DNA of 35,161 bases from Lachnospiraceae bacterium UBA1683 (GCA_002320245.1 DCKD01000032.1:1-35161); one strand, 5' to 3'. Positions 1 through 8,105 are shown, counted from the first letter of the stretch. A program made the numbers and translations. The notes: generated by a model from the letters alone, not told the origin.

Positions 1-142
1 ACAAAACAGCTTTTTGGAGAGTAACAGCATATTTTCTTGTCTCATCAGAACAGCTATTATCAATCAAGATTCTGCTGTCATATGAGATTTCATATTTCCC
101 TTCATGAAGCTCCCATTCCTGTGGTTCTGGTATAATATACAT
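1..142 (-). CDS. GH20-like beta-N-acetylhexosaminidase, N-terminal fragment (cut by window edge)
   Basis: An ATG at 142 reads leftward for 47 codons and runs off the window still open. It begins MYIIPEPQEWELHEGKYEI. The pattern I-I-P-x-P-Q, then a short gap and EG, is typical of the small N-terminal domain (Glyco_hydro_20b) in front of the catalytic barrel of GH20 hexosaminidases and some GH84 enzymes. A GGAGG at 151-155 sits 8 nt before the ATG, so the start is firm. No signal peptide is present, so the enzyme should act in the cytoplasm. It starts 46 bp after the sialidase-like gene on the same strand and is probably the last visible gene of the glycan operon. The catalytic Asp-Glu pair lies outside the window, so GH20 versus GH84 cannot be settled here. 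Confidence 0.6.
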   Translation of the reverse strand, partial: MYIIPEPQEWELHEGKYEISYDSRILIDNSCSDETRKYAVTLQKAVL

Positions 143-187
143 AATTCTGTCCTCCGTAACTTAAATAAAATTGCAACTGTCTTTTGC

Positions 188-1300
188 CTATTTTAAACCA
201 AATTCACTGTTAATCTGTTCCATTGGAATTTTTCTTATCCTGCATCTGGTCAGGCAACTGTGGTCCTCAAGACCTCCGGCGCAATATGCCAGCAGCATAC
301 TGTCTTTGTGAAAATGAATCGCACAGTAACAATATCCTCTGTCTTCCTCCGTTTCAAACGCAATTGGTTCGGTAAATGATGCGCCATTATCCTTACTGAC
401 CGCCATCACATAAGGGGTTCTTCCGCCGAGGAATATCCCCTCAATTTTATTTCTTCCATTATATTCGGGAATCGGATTCCAAACTGCATATATTGTACCT
501 GCGCTGTCCTTTTTCATGCTCAATGGGCTTTTCGGTGCTGAAAACCTGGATGGCTGACACATTGTCCACGTTCTGCCGTTATCCATGGAAAATGTTTCGT
601 ATTGCCTGCCCAAGTCCGTCCTTGCCCAGCTCCAAATCTGTCCCTGCCTTAATTCCAGCACTCCCGGCTCCTGCAAGCCCGAATTACTGTTGTTCGTATA
701 TGGCAGGATACATCTTCCTTCCGACTGCCGCCATGTTTTTCCATCGTCCTCTGAAAAGAAATACCGCAACTGTGCATATTCTTCAAAAGAGGTTCCCTCC
801 CCCCTGTGGCAGGCAGCCGGTATCAATATATCTCCATTTGCCAAACGTGTCACCCTGTCGTTATTCACCACTAGGACTCCATCCATCGGAGTACAGAGCA
901 CTCGTTTCCCCCATGTCATGCCGCCATCCGATGAACGTCTCAAGAACATCTGTAATTTTCTTTTATTCTCCCTCACCAAATAAAAGAGTCCGATATCGCC
1001 ATTTTGCATATGCATCATAGAAGGCGACATAATATTTACCGCCCGCTCTTCCTCGCATGTGAGTATTGTCTTCCTATTTCCAAATGTATTTCCATCGTCA
1101 TAGGAATATAATGCACAAATATCTGATGTTGCATCATCAGAAGGATCATCCCCCTTAAACCGGCTGAACGCAAAAATAATCGTTCCATTTTCCAGCGACA
1201 AAAATGCGCCCTCGCTGTTTCGTGGATTAGCCTGCTCCTGCCGAGGCGGCAAATCCAAAATTATCTTTCCCATATCACGCTCTCTCATGCTGTCCTCCAT
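188..1300 (-). CDS. Asp-box (BNR) sialidase-like glycoside hydrolase, cytoplasmic
   Basis: A 370-residue protein with five Asp boxes (S-x-D-x-G-x-[TS]-[WF]) at about residues 66-73, 123-130, 183-190, 238-245 and 302-309. This spacing is that of a six-bladed beta-propeller as in sialidases (BNR_2 family). There is no signal peptide or sortase motif, so it probably trims imported oligosaccharides inside the cell. The usual F/Y-R-I-P arginine motif is not evident; PRNSEG near residue 26 is the nearest equivalent. True sialidase activity is therefore inferred and another exo-glycosidase is possible. Two starts are plausible: ATG at 1300 (GGAAGG upstream) and ATG at 1288 (GGAGG 5 nt upstream). It lies between a sugar-type binding protein and a GH20-like gene. 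Confidence 0.75.
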   Translation of the reverse strand: MEDSMRERDMGKIILDLPPRQEQANPRNSEGAFLSLENGTIIFAFSRFKGDDPSDDATSDICALYSYDDGNTFGNRKTILTCEEERAVNIMSPSMMHMQNGDIGLFYLVRENKRKLQMFLRRSSDGGMTWGKRVLCTPMDGVLVVNNDRVTRLANGDILIPAACHRGEGTSFEEYAQLRYFFSEDDGKTWRQSEGRCILPYTNNSNSGLQEPGVLELRQGQIWSWARTDLGRQYETFSMDNGRTWTMCQPSRFSAPKSPLSMKKDSAGTIYAVWNPIPEYNGRNKIEGIFLGGRTPYVMAVSKDNGASFTEPIAFETEEDRGYCYCAIHFHKDSMLLAYCAGGLEDHSCLTRCRIRKIPMEQINSEFGLK

Positions 1301-1338
1301 ATTCCTTCCAATGCCAAATCATTCCAGTCCTTGATACG

Positions 1339-1395
1339 GCGAAAGGGCAGCTATGCAAATATAACCGGTATCCCTGCTCCGGGCTGCCCTCCCGC
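1339..1395 (-). other. Intra-operon RNA hairpin after the binding-protein gene
   Basis: A 13-bp inverted repeat (1339-1351 against 1383-1395) is fully paired on the minus-strand RNA if two G-U pairs are allowed, with a 31-nt loop. It begins 19 bp after the binding-protein stop and precedes the hydrolase gene. No U-tract follows, so it is not a canonical terminator. An mRNA-stabilising or attenuating stem that raises the binding protein relative to the enzymes is the likelier role (inference). Confidence 0.55.
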
Positions 1396-1413
1396 TTTCA
1401 GCCAGACAAACAA

Positions 1414-2910
1414 CTATTGCTGTGCTTTCCATTCATCGTACTGTCTGGTTACTTCCTTAAGAACATCCTGATAACCAGCTTCGTCCAGTGCAGCCTGAAA
1501 TTCTTCCAACGCGTCATCAACGTCTTCCGGCGCATATCCGCCATTTTCCAAAACAAACCCATAAGTGTCCAGAACATTAGTGCATGCTGCAAGCGGTGCC
1601 TCAATCGGTGTCTTATCAAGTCTGAATCCTGTTGCTATGGATTCTTTGGCATCGTTGTTAAATGCTTCATATAACTCAACTTTGTTTGCTGGTTCTCCCT
1701 CTTCCAAAGAAAGAGAACGGATGCTGCATGACTCCCATGCACTGTGGTTATAGCGGTCCCCTTTGTCCGTCACATAACCGTCCCCGTTACGTTTGTAGTC
1801 GGTTCCCTCAATACCAAATGTGAATAAATCCGCAACGGTTTTATCCGTGTTCAAAAGACCAAGGAAATCAATACATGCTTTTGCTTCGTCTTCTGTACTT
1901 GTCGCAGAAATTGCATAGCAGGAACCTAATGTTGAATTGGAATTGATCCAGTTACTGGTCATAGGAACCAGTTCAACGTCTTGTTTATAGCGTGTATTTG
2001 CTTCAGCATTGTTCGGTACATCTGTCCACCAGCTGATTCCCCAGTACTGAGAGGTCATGGCTGTACTTGGATTGCTCTTCGTTGCATCTCCTTCTTTGAT
2101 ATACCCTTTTGCAGCCCAGTCACACATTAATTTGCAGAATTCTTTGTATTCGTCTGTTCCCACAATGTTCACCACTTTATTGGTGTCTTTGTCAACTCCA
2201 TACATGCTTGAGCCGCCAATCCAATCATACTTATCGAAAAAGTATTTGTATGCAAAACCAGTCGCCTGTGTAAGGAATGGCGCTTCCACTGTATCATCAT
2301 TCACACAGTCTTCCAACATTGGTTCAATATCCTTCAAATTCTTAACAGAAGAAAGATCCCATCCATATTTGTCTACAAGATCCTTTCTGAACATAAGATC
2401 GTAACCCTCTGTAATTTCCTTGTAAACCGGAATGAAATAATCTTTTCCATCATATCTGGATGCCTCCCATACTTTCTCTGGTATAGATTTGTATAAGGTC
2501 GTACCCGGCAGGAGATCTGAGATATCATATACTGCATCCGCCTGATAAAGGCTGTCACAGCTGACTGCCCCCTGCCAGTTTGCTGTCCAAAGAAGGTTTA
2601 TTTCATTGTTTGCCAGAGCAAGATTACATTTATCCGGATATTCACCACCTGCAATTTCCGTAATATCTACCTTTACATCAATTTTATCTGCAATGTAATC
2701 ATTGATGGCATCTTCAACCTTCTGAACTTCTTCACCATCTGCAAGTGCAATATTGTTTGTACATCTTACAACTTTGATGACTGTCTTTCCATCTTCGACT
2801 ACAGTCTTATCTTTTTTGCCTTCACCACTTCCCCCACAGGCTGTAAGTGAACCAACCATGGCAGTTGCGAGTAACAGAGACATTGCTTTTCCTATCGTTT
2901 TATTTTTCAT
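1414..2910 (-). CDS. ABC transporter extracellular substrate-binding lipoprotein (carbohydrate type)
   Basis: A 498-residue lipoprotein. The N-terminus has a Lys-rich start, a hydrophobic core and an SLTAC lipobox with Cys25 as the lipidation site, followed by a Gly/Ser/Lys linker. The mature part matches the large LplA/LipO-type solute-binding proteins paired with LplB/LplC permeases; such proteins bind oligosaccharides at the outer face of the membrane. AAGGAG about 9 nt upstream supports the ATG at 2910. Both permease genes lie directly upstream on the same strand, and hydrolases follow, so the ligand is probably a host-type amino-sugar or sialylated oligosaccharide (inference from neighbours). 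No ATPase gene is present in the cluster. Confidence 0.9.
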   Translation of the reverse strand: MKNKTIGKAMSLLLATAMVGSLTACGGSGEGKKDKTVVEDGKTVIKVVRCTNNIALADGEEVQKVEDAINDYIADKIDVKVDITEIAGGEYPDKCNLALANNEINLLWTANWQGAVSCDSLYQADAVYDISDLLPGTTLYKSIPEKVWEASRYDGKDYFIPVYKEITEGYDLMFRKDLVDKYGWDLSSVKNLKDIEPMLEDCVNDDTVEAPFLTQATGFAYKYFFDKYDWIGGSSMYGVDKDTNKVVNIVGTDEYKEFCKLMCDWAAKGYIKEGDATKSNPSTAMTSQYWGISWWTDVPNNAEANTRYKQDVELVPMTSNWINSNSTLGSCYAISATSTEDEAKACIDFLGLLNTDKTVADLFTFGIEGTDYKRNGDGYVTDKGDRYNHSAWESCSIRSLSLEEGEPANKVELYEAFNNDAKESIATGFRLDKTPIEAPLAACTNVLDTYGFVLENGGYAPEDVDDALEEFQAALDEAGYQDVLKEVTRQYDEWKAQQ

Positions 2911-2969
2911 AACATCATTCTCCTTGTACTATGAACATACTATGTTTCTTATTTTATGATAATCTATCT

Positions 2970-3896
2970 TTAGCCCTTCACTGATCCCATTGTGATTCCT
3001 TTTACAAAATATTTCTGGAAGAAAGGATAAGCAATCATAATAGGTCCGATTACAATTAATACCGTTGCCATTGTTGCTGAATTGGATGGGATACTTCCCT
3101 GCATCGCCGCCAATGCGGATGATGGCACATTTTTTGAATTCAGTAACGTATCAATGCTCTTTGAAATGTTAATTAGCAGAAGCTGCAATGGTTTTTTGCT
3201 ATCACTGGTGATATACAGCAATGCACTCTGCCAATCATTCCAATAAGCAGTTGCCATCATGAATCCTACAGAAGCCAGACACGGTTTCATAAGTGGCAGT
3301 GTAATCTGGAAGAACGTACGCCATTCGCCAGCACCATCAATTCTTGCAGATTCCATCAATTCCTCCGGTACACTTCCCTTTATGTATGTTCGCATAATGA
3401 TGATATTCATTGTTGAAACACATAACGGAAGAATCAGTATCAGGATATTATCCTTCATATGATATAAATTTGTATTAATAATGTAAGAAGCCAACTGACC
3501 ACCACTGAACAACATCGGAATGGTGATAAATACAGTCATGAATCTCCTCAATGGAAAATCTTTTCTCGTAAGTGCATATGCAAACATGCTCATCAGTAAT
3601 AGCCCCAATAACGTACCGCTCAGTGTTACACCGATTGTCACACCATAGGACACTGCAAGCTGCTTACCATATTTCAAAACTGCCATGAATCCATCTGTTG
3701 ACCACCTCGAAGGAAAATAGGTAAAACCTTCTGAGGAAAAGCATGACTCGTCTGTAAATGCAGATACAAAAACCAAAAGAATCGGCAATGCACAGAATAG
3801 CGTATACAGGCTCAGGCAAAAAGTAAGGATATACTGTCCTTTTCCTATCTTTTTCCTTGTTTTATAAACCACTTTATCTTCCTTATTCTCTCTCAT
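2970..3896 (-). CDS. Carbohydrate ABC transporter permease, LplC/YtcP type
   Basis: A 308-residue inner-membrane protein with about six hydrophobic segments. The cytoplasmic EAA loop is clear at about residues 179-205 (EELMESARIDGAGEWRTFFQ). This is the coupling site for the ATPase and is typical of CUT1 sugar permeases. Together with the permease just upstream it should form the channel for the 1414-2910 binding protein. The gap to the upstream permease is 14 bp, and an AGGAG precedes the ATG at 3896. The ATPase must be supplied in trans, as with MsmX-like shared ATPases in Firmicutes (family knowledge). Confidence 0.9.
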   Translation of the reverse strand: MRENKEDKVVYKTRKKIGKGQYILTFCLSLYTLFCALPILLVFVSAFTDESCFSSEGFTYFPSRWSTDGFMAVLKYGKQLAVSYGVTIGVTLSGTLLGLLLMSMFAYALTRKDFPLRRFMTVFITIPMLFSGGQLASYIINTNLYHMKDNILILILPLCVSTMNIIIMRTYIKGSVPEELMESARIDGAGEWRTFFQITLPLMKPCLASVGFMMATAYWNDWQSALLYITSDSKKPLQLLLINISKSIDTLLNSKNVPSSALAAMQGSIPSNSATMATVLIVIGPIMIAYPFFQKYFVKGITMGSVKG

Positions 3897-3910
3897 TTCT
3901 TCTTTCTCCT

Positions 3911-4816
3911 TTAGAACAATGCATTATCCGGTTCCAGTTTACGGACAACAAAATTCGATATGATAATCAATATCGTTCCTACCAAGGATTGGAACAATGC
4001 GGTTGCTGCAGTAAATCCAAAGTTCGAATTTTGGAAAATAGAATTCAGTACATAGGAGTCAATAACCTGTGTCGTATCATACAGTACACCACTGTTTCTT
4101 GTTACCTGATAGAACAGACCCGTATCGGACCTCATAATACCGCCGACACTAAGCAAAAGCATGATTGTAATCATCGGAATAAGTGACGGAATGGTGATAC
4201 TTTTAATCTGCTGCCATTTATTCGCACCATCAATCTGTGCTGCTTCATACTGTTCCTGATCAATACCTGCAAGAACAGACATATACAATACGGAGCCGTA
4301 TCCAACACTGCTCCACATCTTTACAATGGTCAATATCAACGGCCAGTACTGTGACTCTGTATACCATCTTGTAGAAGTTCCGAACAGATTATTGATTAAA
4401 CCCGTATTTGAATTTAAGTACGCAAATACAATAAACTGTACTGCTGCATAAGAGATAAATACGGGAATAATCATGACACTCTGCAGGGTTTTTCCTAGTT
4501 TTTTGAATACCAGCTGATCAATCGCAATCGCAAGTACTATATTCAAAAATGTGCCTAAAAGTGTAAAAATCACATAATACATTAAAGTGTTACCTGTCAT
4601 ATTCAGGAAGGTTGATTTTGAAGCAACCAAAAATTTGAAATTGTCAAGACCAACCCATGGGCTCTTCCACATTCCAAGTGTATAATTGTACTTCTTAAAT
4701 GCCAGAATAACACCGGACATTGGAATGTAAGAAAACATAATCATAAGTATCATAACAGGCAAAGTCATTATTACATGTGTTCTATGCTTCCACATGTTTT
4801 TCCCAAAACTTTTCAT
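3911..4816 (-). CDS. Carbohydrate ABC transporter permease, LplB/YtdP-partner type
   Basis: A 301-residue membrane permease and first gene of the glycan operon. Hydrophobic segments start near residue 16. The EAA loop (QEQYEAAQIDGANKWQQIKS) lies at about residues 188-207. The start chosen is the ATG at 4816, because GGAGG at about 4826-4830 is correctly spaced from it. An upstream in-frame ATG at 4861 would add 15 unlikely residues (MLQHIGGYRLRRKGW) and has no good ribosome site. It partners with the LplC-type permease 14 bp downstream. Confidence 0.9.
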   Translation of the reverse strand: MKSFGKNMWKHRTHVIMTLPVMILMIMFSYIPMSGVILAFKKYNYTLGMWKSPWVGLDNFKFLVASKSTFLNMTGNTLMYYVIFTLLGTFLNIVLAIAIDQLVFKKLGKTLQSVMIIPVFISYAAVQFIVFAYLNSNTGLINNLFGTSTRWYTESQYWPLILTIVKMWSSVGYGSVLYMSVLAGIDQEQYEAAQIDGANKWQQIKSITIPSLIPMITIMLLLSVGGIMRSDTGLFYQVTRNSGVLYDTTQVIDSYVLNSIFQNSNFGFTAATALFQSLVGTILIIISNFVVRKLEPDNALF

Positions 4817-4887
4817 CCAACCTTTCCTCCTCAATCGATAACCCCCAATATGTTGCAGCATTTTTCTCCGGTTCCATCCCTCCCCAT

Positions 4888-4893
4888 ATTATA
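4888..4893 (-). promoter_or_regulatory. Possible -10 box for the glycan operon
   Basis: A TATAAT on the minus strand lies about 70 bp before the first permease ATG, in the 181-bp gap after the XRE gene. No good -35 hexamer is visible 17 bp upstream, so the operon may need an activator or may also be transcribed by read-through from the XRE promoter at 5299-5327. Confidence 0.35.
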
Positions 4894-4997
4894 TCGTAGT
4901 ATTGTTTATTATCCCTCTCCAGAGACTGTGTGCTGTACTTCTGGATGCCCTGTAAATCAGCGCACAACGGTCTTCCGCTCAATGATTTTTAATCCTC

Positions 4998-5243
4998 TTA
5001 TCCAACTTCCTCCTCATCTTTTACTAGTTTTAAGCTAGCATCCGTTGGAAAATAAAAAGCATCCATTGAGCATTTGAATACTTCTGATAACCTGACAAGC
5101 TGTGGAGCATCCGGATACGACTTGTAGTTCTCCCAATTCCCGTATGTAGTCCTGTTAACCCCAACTTCTTTTGCAGTCTCCTCCTGCGTCAGGTTTGCTG
5201 ACACTCTCAGGACCTTTAAGGGCTTTTTTTCTATACTACTCAT
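4998..5243 (-). CDS. Small XRE-family helix-turn-helix regulator (XRE1)
   Basis: An 81-residue protein that is almost entirely one HTH_XRE domain. The LTQEETAKEVGVNRTTYGNWENY stretch is the helix-turn-helix, followed by D-A-P-Q-L-V-R-L-S-E-V-F as in Cro/C1 folds. The start chosen is the ATG at 5243, about 10 nt after GGAGGT; a GTG at 5255 overlaps that ribosome site. It diverges from the plus-strand XRE2 gene, and the 172 bp between them carry both promoters and repeated operator-like sequences. It is probably autoregulatory. The sugar operon lies downstream on the same strand and could be its target or be co-transcribed (inference). No phage genes are nearby. Confidence 0.85.
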   Translation of the reverse strand: MSSIEKKPLKVLRVSANLTQEETAKEVGVNRTTYGNWENYKSYPDAPQLVRLSEVFKCSMDAFYFPTDASLKLVKDEEEVG

Positions 5244-5298
5244 TACTATAATCACCTCCCTCTGTTGTGGCTGCTTGTCTCTCCGCTCCTTACATATC

Positions 5299-5327
5299 GT
5301 ATTATACTAGCTTAAAGTTAGCGTGTC
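5299..5327 (-). promoter_or_regulatory. Consensus sigma-A promoter for XRE1 with operator in spacer
   Basis: The -35 TTGACA (5327-5322) and -10 TATAAT (5304-5299) are both perfect and separated by exactly 17 bp. The spacer contains GCTAACTTTAAGCTAG, a near-palindrome that recurs in the region. Binding there would block RNA polymerase. Confidence 0.85.
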
Positions 5328-5380
5328 AACACTTTTTGCTAGCTTGTTTTCACCTCCCCATTGACTGTTGCTAGCCTTTA
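5305..5380. repeat. Three operator-like repeats between divergent XRE genes
   Basis: Related sequences occur at 5305-5320 (CTAGCTTAAAGTTAGC), 5336-5348 (GCTAGCTTGTTTT) and 5368-5380 (GCTAGCCTTTAGT). The first sits in the XRE1 promoter spacer and the third in the XRE2 promoter spacer; the second lies between the two promoters. A fourth copy, GCTAGCTTAAAACTAG on the minus strand, is at 5024-5039 inside the 3' end of XRE1. The arrangement resembles a Cro/C1-type switch. Which regulator binds is not known from sequence. Confidence 0.65.
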
Positions 5381-5387
5381 GTTTATA
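5359..5387 (+). promoter_or_regulatory. Sigma-A promoter for XRE2 with operator in spacer
   Basis: TTGACT (5359-5364) and TATACT (5382-5387) are separated by 17 bp. The spacer holds GCTAGCCTTTAG, a copy of the shared operator-like repeat. The XRE2 ATG follows 29 bp after the -10 box. Confidence 0.8.
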
Positions 5388-5415
5388 CTTTAATTACTAA
5401 ACCGGAGGAAATAAT

Positions 5416-5781
5416 ATGGACACAGACGACCTTAGAAAAGCATTTGCAGATAACCTCAATTACTGGTTATTGAGAAGAGGGAAAACTCAGGCAGATTTAT
5501 ATAAAAGAATGCATGTTTCGTCCGCTACTGCCTCTGATTGGTGCAATTCAAAGAAAATACCAAGAACTGACAAAATTGTTGAAATCGCCAGTTGGCTGAT
5601 GATTGAGCTGACGGATTTGCTGACTGTAAAAGAGCATGGGGATGATATGGTGAATGATATTATCTTCAGACTTAATGATGATGTGCGGTTCAGGGAAGAT
5701 ATAATAAAAATATATTCATTAAATGAATCCGATTTAACCAAACTGGAAGACTATATAAATCTCCTGGTCAGCAGAAATTAA
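5416..5781 (+). CDS. XRE-family helix-turn-helix regulator (XRE2)
   Basis: A 121-residue protein. The N-terminal HTH spans about residues 10-65 (KTQADLYKRMHVSSATASDWCNSKKIP), as in phage-type repressors. A C-terminal acidic/hydrophobic segment of about 50 residues is probably for dimerisation. GGAGG at 5402-5406 is 7 nt before the ATG. It is the only clearly intact plus-strand gene here and is divergent from XRE1, with operator-like repeats in both promoters, so mutual or auto-repression is likely (inference). There is no RecA-sensitive peptidase domain, and no ImmA-type gene adjoins it. Confidence 0.85.
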   Translation: MDTDDLRKAFADNLNYWLLRRGKTQADLYKRMHVSSATASDWCNSKKIPRTDKIVEIASWLMIELTDLLTVKEHGDDMVNDIIFRLNDDVRFREDIIKIYSLNESDLTKLEDYINLLVSRN

Positions 5782-5845
5782 AAAATTCTGGTACAGTGGA
5801 GATATGGCAAAGGCAGTGCTATGAGATTTCCCTTTCTAGACTCAT

Positions 5846-5883
5846 TCGGAGGACCATTGTCCCTTCTGACAATGGTCCTCCGA
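5846..5883. terminator. Perfect 16-bp inverted repeat between convergent genes, probable bidirectional terminator
   Basis: Arms 5846-5861 and 5868-5883 (TCGGAGGACCATTGTC and its exact complement) enclose a 6-nt loop. It lies between the ends of XRE2 (plus) and htpG (minus). There is no run of T after either arm, so termination efficiency is uncertain, but the position fits a shared terminator. Confidence 0.6.
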
Positions 5884-5937
5884 GTTTACCTGAGGCTCTG
5901 TATTTCCCTCCTTGCCAATCGGCAATGAACCAGAGAA

Positions 5938-8019
5938 TTACTTCGTCAACAGCATCATAATCTCATTACTTCTCTGTACGAATGCGGTCATCTCCTCCGG
6001 ACTGAGCGGTTTATGTGCCAGCATCGCCAAGTCGTACAACTGTTTACAGATGACGGATACATTTTCGCTGTCCTGATTCTCTGCTACGAATTTCACAAGC
6101 GGATGATTTGCATTCAGAATCAATGTCGCCTGTGTTCCGAACATCGATGGATCCATGCCATTCATGCCATACATCTTCATCATCTCTGCCATACGTCTTG
6201 ATTCTTCGGAAAGAACTGCCATAGATGCCACATTGTCATCTTTGAGTTTCTCCACTTTAACTTCCAGCTTGTCGTTGCCAAGCTCCTTGCGGAATATCTC
6301 AACCAGACTGTCGGATGTCTTCTGGAAATCTTCTTTTTCGTTTTCTGCTACCTCGTCTTTCAGCGACTCGTGTACATCCGCGTCAATCCGCATGAACTTG
6401 ATGTTGTCATGTTTCTGCTCCAAATAGGTCACAAACGCAGAATCAATATTATGTGTCAGGATAACCGCATCCTGTCCCTGCTCTTTGAACATCTTGATAT
6501 ACTGGCTCTGCTGCTGTTCGTCTGTCACATAGTAAATCGGCGTCTTTTCTTCTTCCTTCTTCCCATCGGAAGTATCTTCAGCGGACGTATCATCCGTATC
6601 AGTTTCTGGTGATTCTGCTTTTTCGGCAGATGTCTCTGCCGTATCCGTATTCTCTGTGCTTTCTTCTTTCTTCACATTTTCTGCAATGCAGTCTTCCAGT
6701 GTCAGATAGTTGTGCTCCAGATTCTTATAAAGGATAGAGCCCTGTACTTTTTCACCAAATTTCTCGTCCTTCAGGCAGCCAAACTTGACAAACGGGCTGA
6801 TGTCGTCCCAGTATTTCTCATAGTTCTCTCTGTCTGTCTTGAACATTCCGTTCAGCTTGTCCGCCACTTTCTTGGAAATGTAATCTGCGACTTTTGTTAC
6901 AAATCCATCGTTCTGCAATGCACTACGGGATACGTTCAGCGGTAAATCCGGGCAGTCGATAACTCCTTTCAATACCATTAAAAACTCAGGAATCACTTCT
7001 TTGATGTTGTCTGCGATAAATACCTGATTATTGTACAGCTTAATCTTTCCTTCGATGGAATCATACTCCGTATTAATCTTCGGGAAATATAAGATTCCTT
7101 TCAGATTGAACGGATAGTCCATGTTCAGATGAATCCAGAACAGCGGTTCTTTATAATCAATAAATACCTTACGGTAGAAGTCAATATAGTCCTCCTTCCC
7201 GCACTCGCTCGGATTCTTTGTCCAAAGCGGATGGATGTCACTCAGGGAAACCGGACGTTTTACAATTTTGGCTTTCTGTTTCGGTTCGCCTTCCTCGCCT
7301 TCTTTTGGCTCTTCCGTAATGTGCTCTACCACTTCGTCTGTGTCCAGTACATCCGCTTCGTCAATTGTCTCATACTCCGGCTCTGCATTCGCCTTGCTCA
7401 GGAAAATCTCTACCGGCATAAAGGAACAATATTTCTCCAGGACTTCTCTTACGCGGTATTCATTTGCAAATTCCAGGCAGTCTTCATTCAGGAACAATGT
7501 AATCTCTGTTCCGACGCCCTGCTTACTTCCTTCCTGCATCTCATACTCTGTTCCGCCATTGCTTACCCAGTGTACCGGAACTGCATCCTTCTGATAGGAC
7601 AGGGAATCAATATGGACTTCGTCCGCTACCATGAATGCAGAATAGAATCCCAGGCCGAAGTGACCAATCATCTCATCTTCTGTTGTCTTGTCCTTATATT
7701 TTTCAAGGAACTGTGTTGCCCCGGAAAAGGCAATCTGTGTAATGTACTCTTCCACCTCATCCGCGGTCATGCCAAGACCGTTATCAATAAACTTTAGTGT
7801 CTTCTCTTCCGGATTCACAATAACCCTAATCTTTGCTTTATAATCATCCGGGAGCTCGTATTCGCCCATCATATCAAGTTTCTTCAGCTTTGTAATTGCA
7901 TCGCATCCGTTGGACACAAGCTCTCTCACAAAAATGTCATGGTCAGAATATACCCATTTCTTAATAATCGGAAATATATTCTCGCTGTCGATTGATAAAT
8001 TACCTTTTTTAATTGCCAT
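5938..8019 (-). CDS. htpG: Molecular chaperone HtpG (Hsp90)
   Basis: A 693-residue Hsp90. The N-terminal ATPase domain shows RELVSNGCDA, DNGLGM and GHFGLGFYS, and the middle domain has the LPLNVSRS catalytic-loop region. It is longer than E. coli HtpG (624 residues) because of two acidic insertions. One charged linker is at about residues 214-256 between the N and middle domains. A second Glu/Thr/Ser/Asp-rich stretch is at about residues 450-493. The start chosen is the ATG at 8019, 8 nt after AGGAG; a GTG at 8028 is less likely. It is monocistronic, with its own promoter and an upstream CIRCE operator, so HrcA control is expected. Confidence 0.97.
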   Translation of the reverse strand: MAIKKGNLSIDSENIFPIIKKWVYSDHDIFVRELVSNGCDAITKLKKLDMMGEYELPDDYKAKIRVIVNPEEKTLKFIDNGLGMTADEVEEYITQIAFSGATQFLEKYKDKTTEDEMIGHFGLGFYSAFMVADEVHIDSLSYQKDAVPVHWVSNGGTEYEMQEGSKQGVGTEITLFLNEDCLEFANEYRVREVLEKYCSFMPVEIFLSKANAEPEYETIDEADVLDTDEVVEHITEEPKEGEEGEPKQKAKIVKRPVSLSDIHPLWTKNPSECGKEDYIDFYRKVFIDYKEPLFWIHLNMDYPFNLKGILYFPKINTEYDSIEGKIKLYNNQVFIADNIKEVIPEFLMVLKGVIDCPDLPLNVSRSALQNDGFVTKVADYISKKVADKLNGMFKTDRENYEKYWDDISPFVKFGCLKDEKFGEKVQGSILYKNLEHNYLTLEDCIAENVKKEESTENTDTAETSAEKAESPETDTDDTSAEDTSDGKKEEEKTPIYYVTDEQQQSQYIKMFKEQGQDAVILTHNIDSAFVTYLEQKHDNIKFMRIDADVHESLKDEVAENEKEDFQKTSDSLVEIFRKELGNDKLEVKVEKLKDDNVASMAVLSEESRRMAEMMKMYGMNGMDPSMFGTQATLILNANHPLVKFVAENQDSENVSVICKQLYDLAMLAHKPLSPEEMTAFVQRSNEIMMLLTK

Positions 8020-8076
8020 GCTTAACACTCCTCTTTATAAAAATTGATTTTCAAATTTTTTCATCATCTAAGAGAT

Positions 8077-8105
8077 ATTTTAATACGACAATTTCCAAAA
8101 GTCAA
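8077..8105 (-). promoter_or_regulatory. Sigma-A promoter of htpG
   Basis: TTGACT (8105-8100), a 17-bp spacer and TAAAAT (8082-8077) lie about 58 bp before the htpG ATG. The CIRCE element ends 8 bp upstream of the -35 box. Confidence 0.8.

Noticed and set aside
4782..4982. 66-codon minus-strand frame before the permease gene
   Set aside because: It overlaps the permease start in another frame, spans the probable leader and has no recognisable domain.
4998..5781. Prophage remnant
   Set aside because: Only two XRE regulators are present; there is no integrase, excisionase, structural gene or att-like repeat.
7129..7797. 222-codon plus-strand open frame inside htpG
   Set aside because: It is antisense to conserved HtpG domains, has no ribosome site and has a Cys/Phe/Leu-rich composition typical of a reverse-strand shadow.
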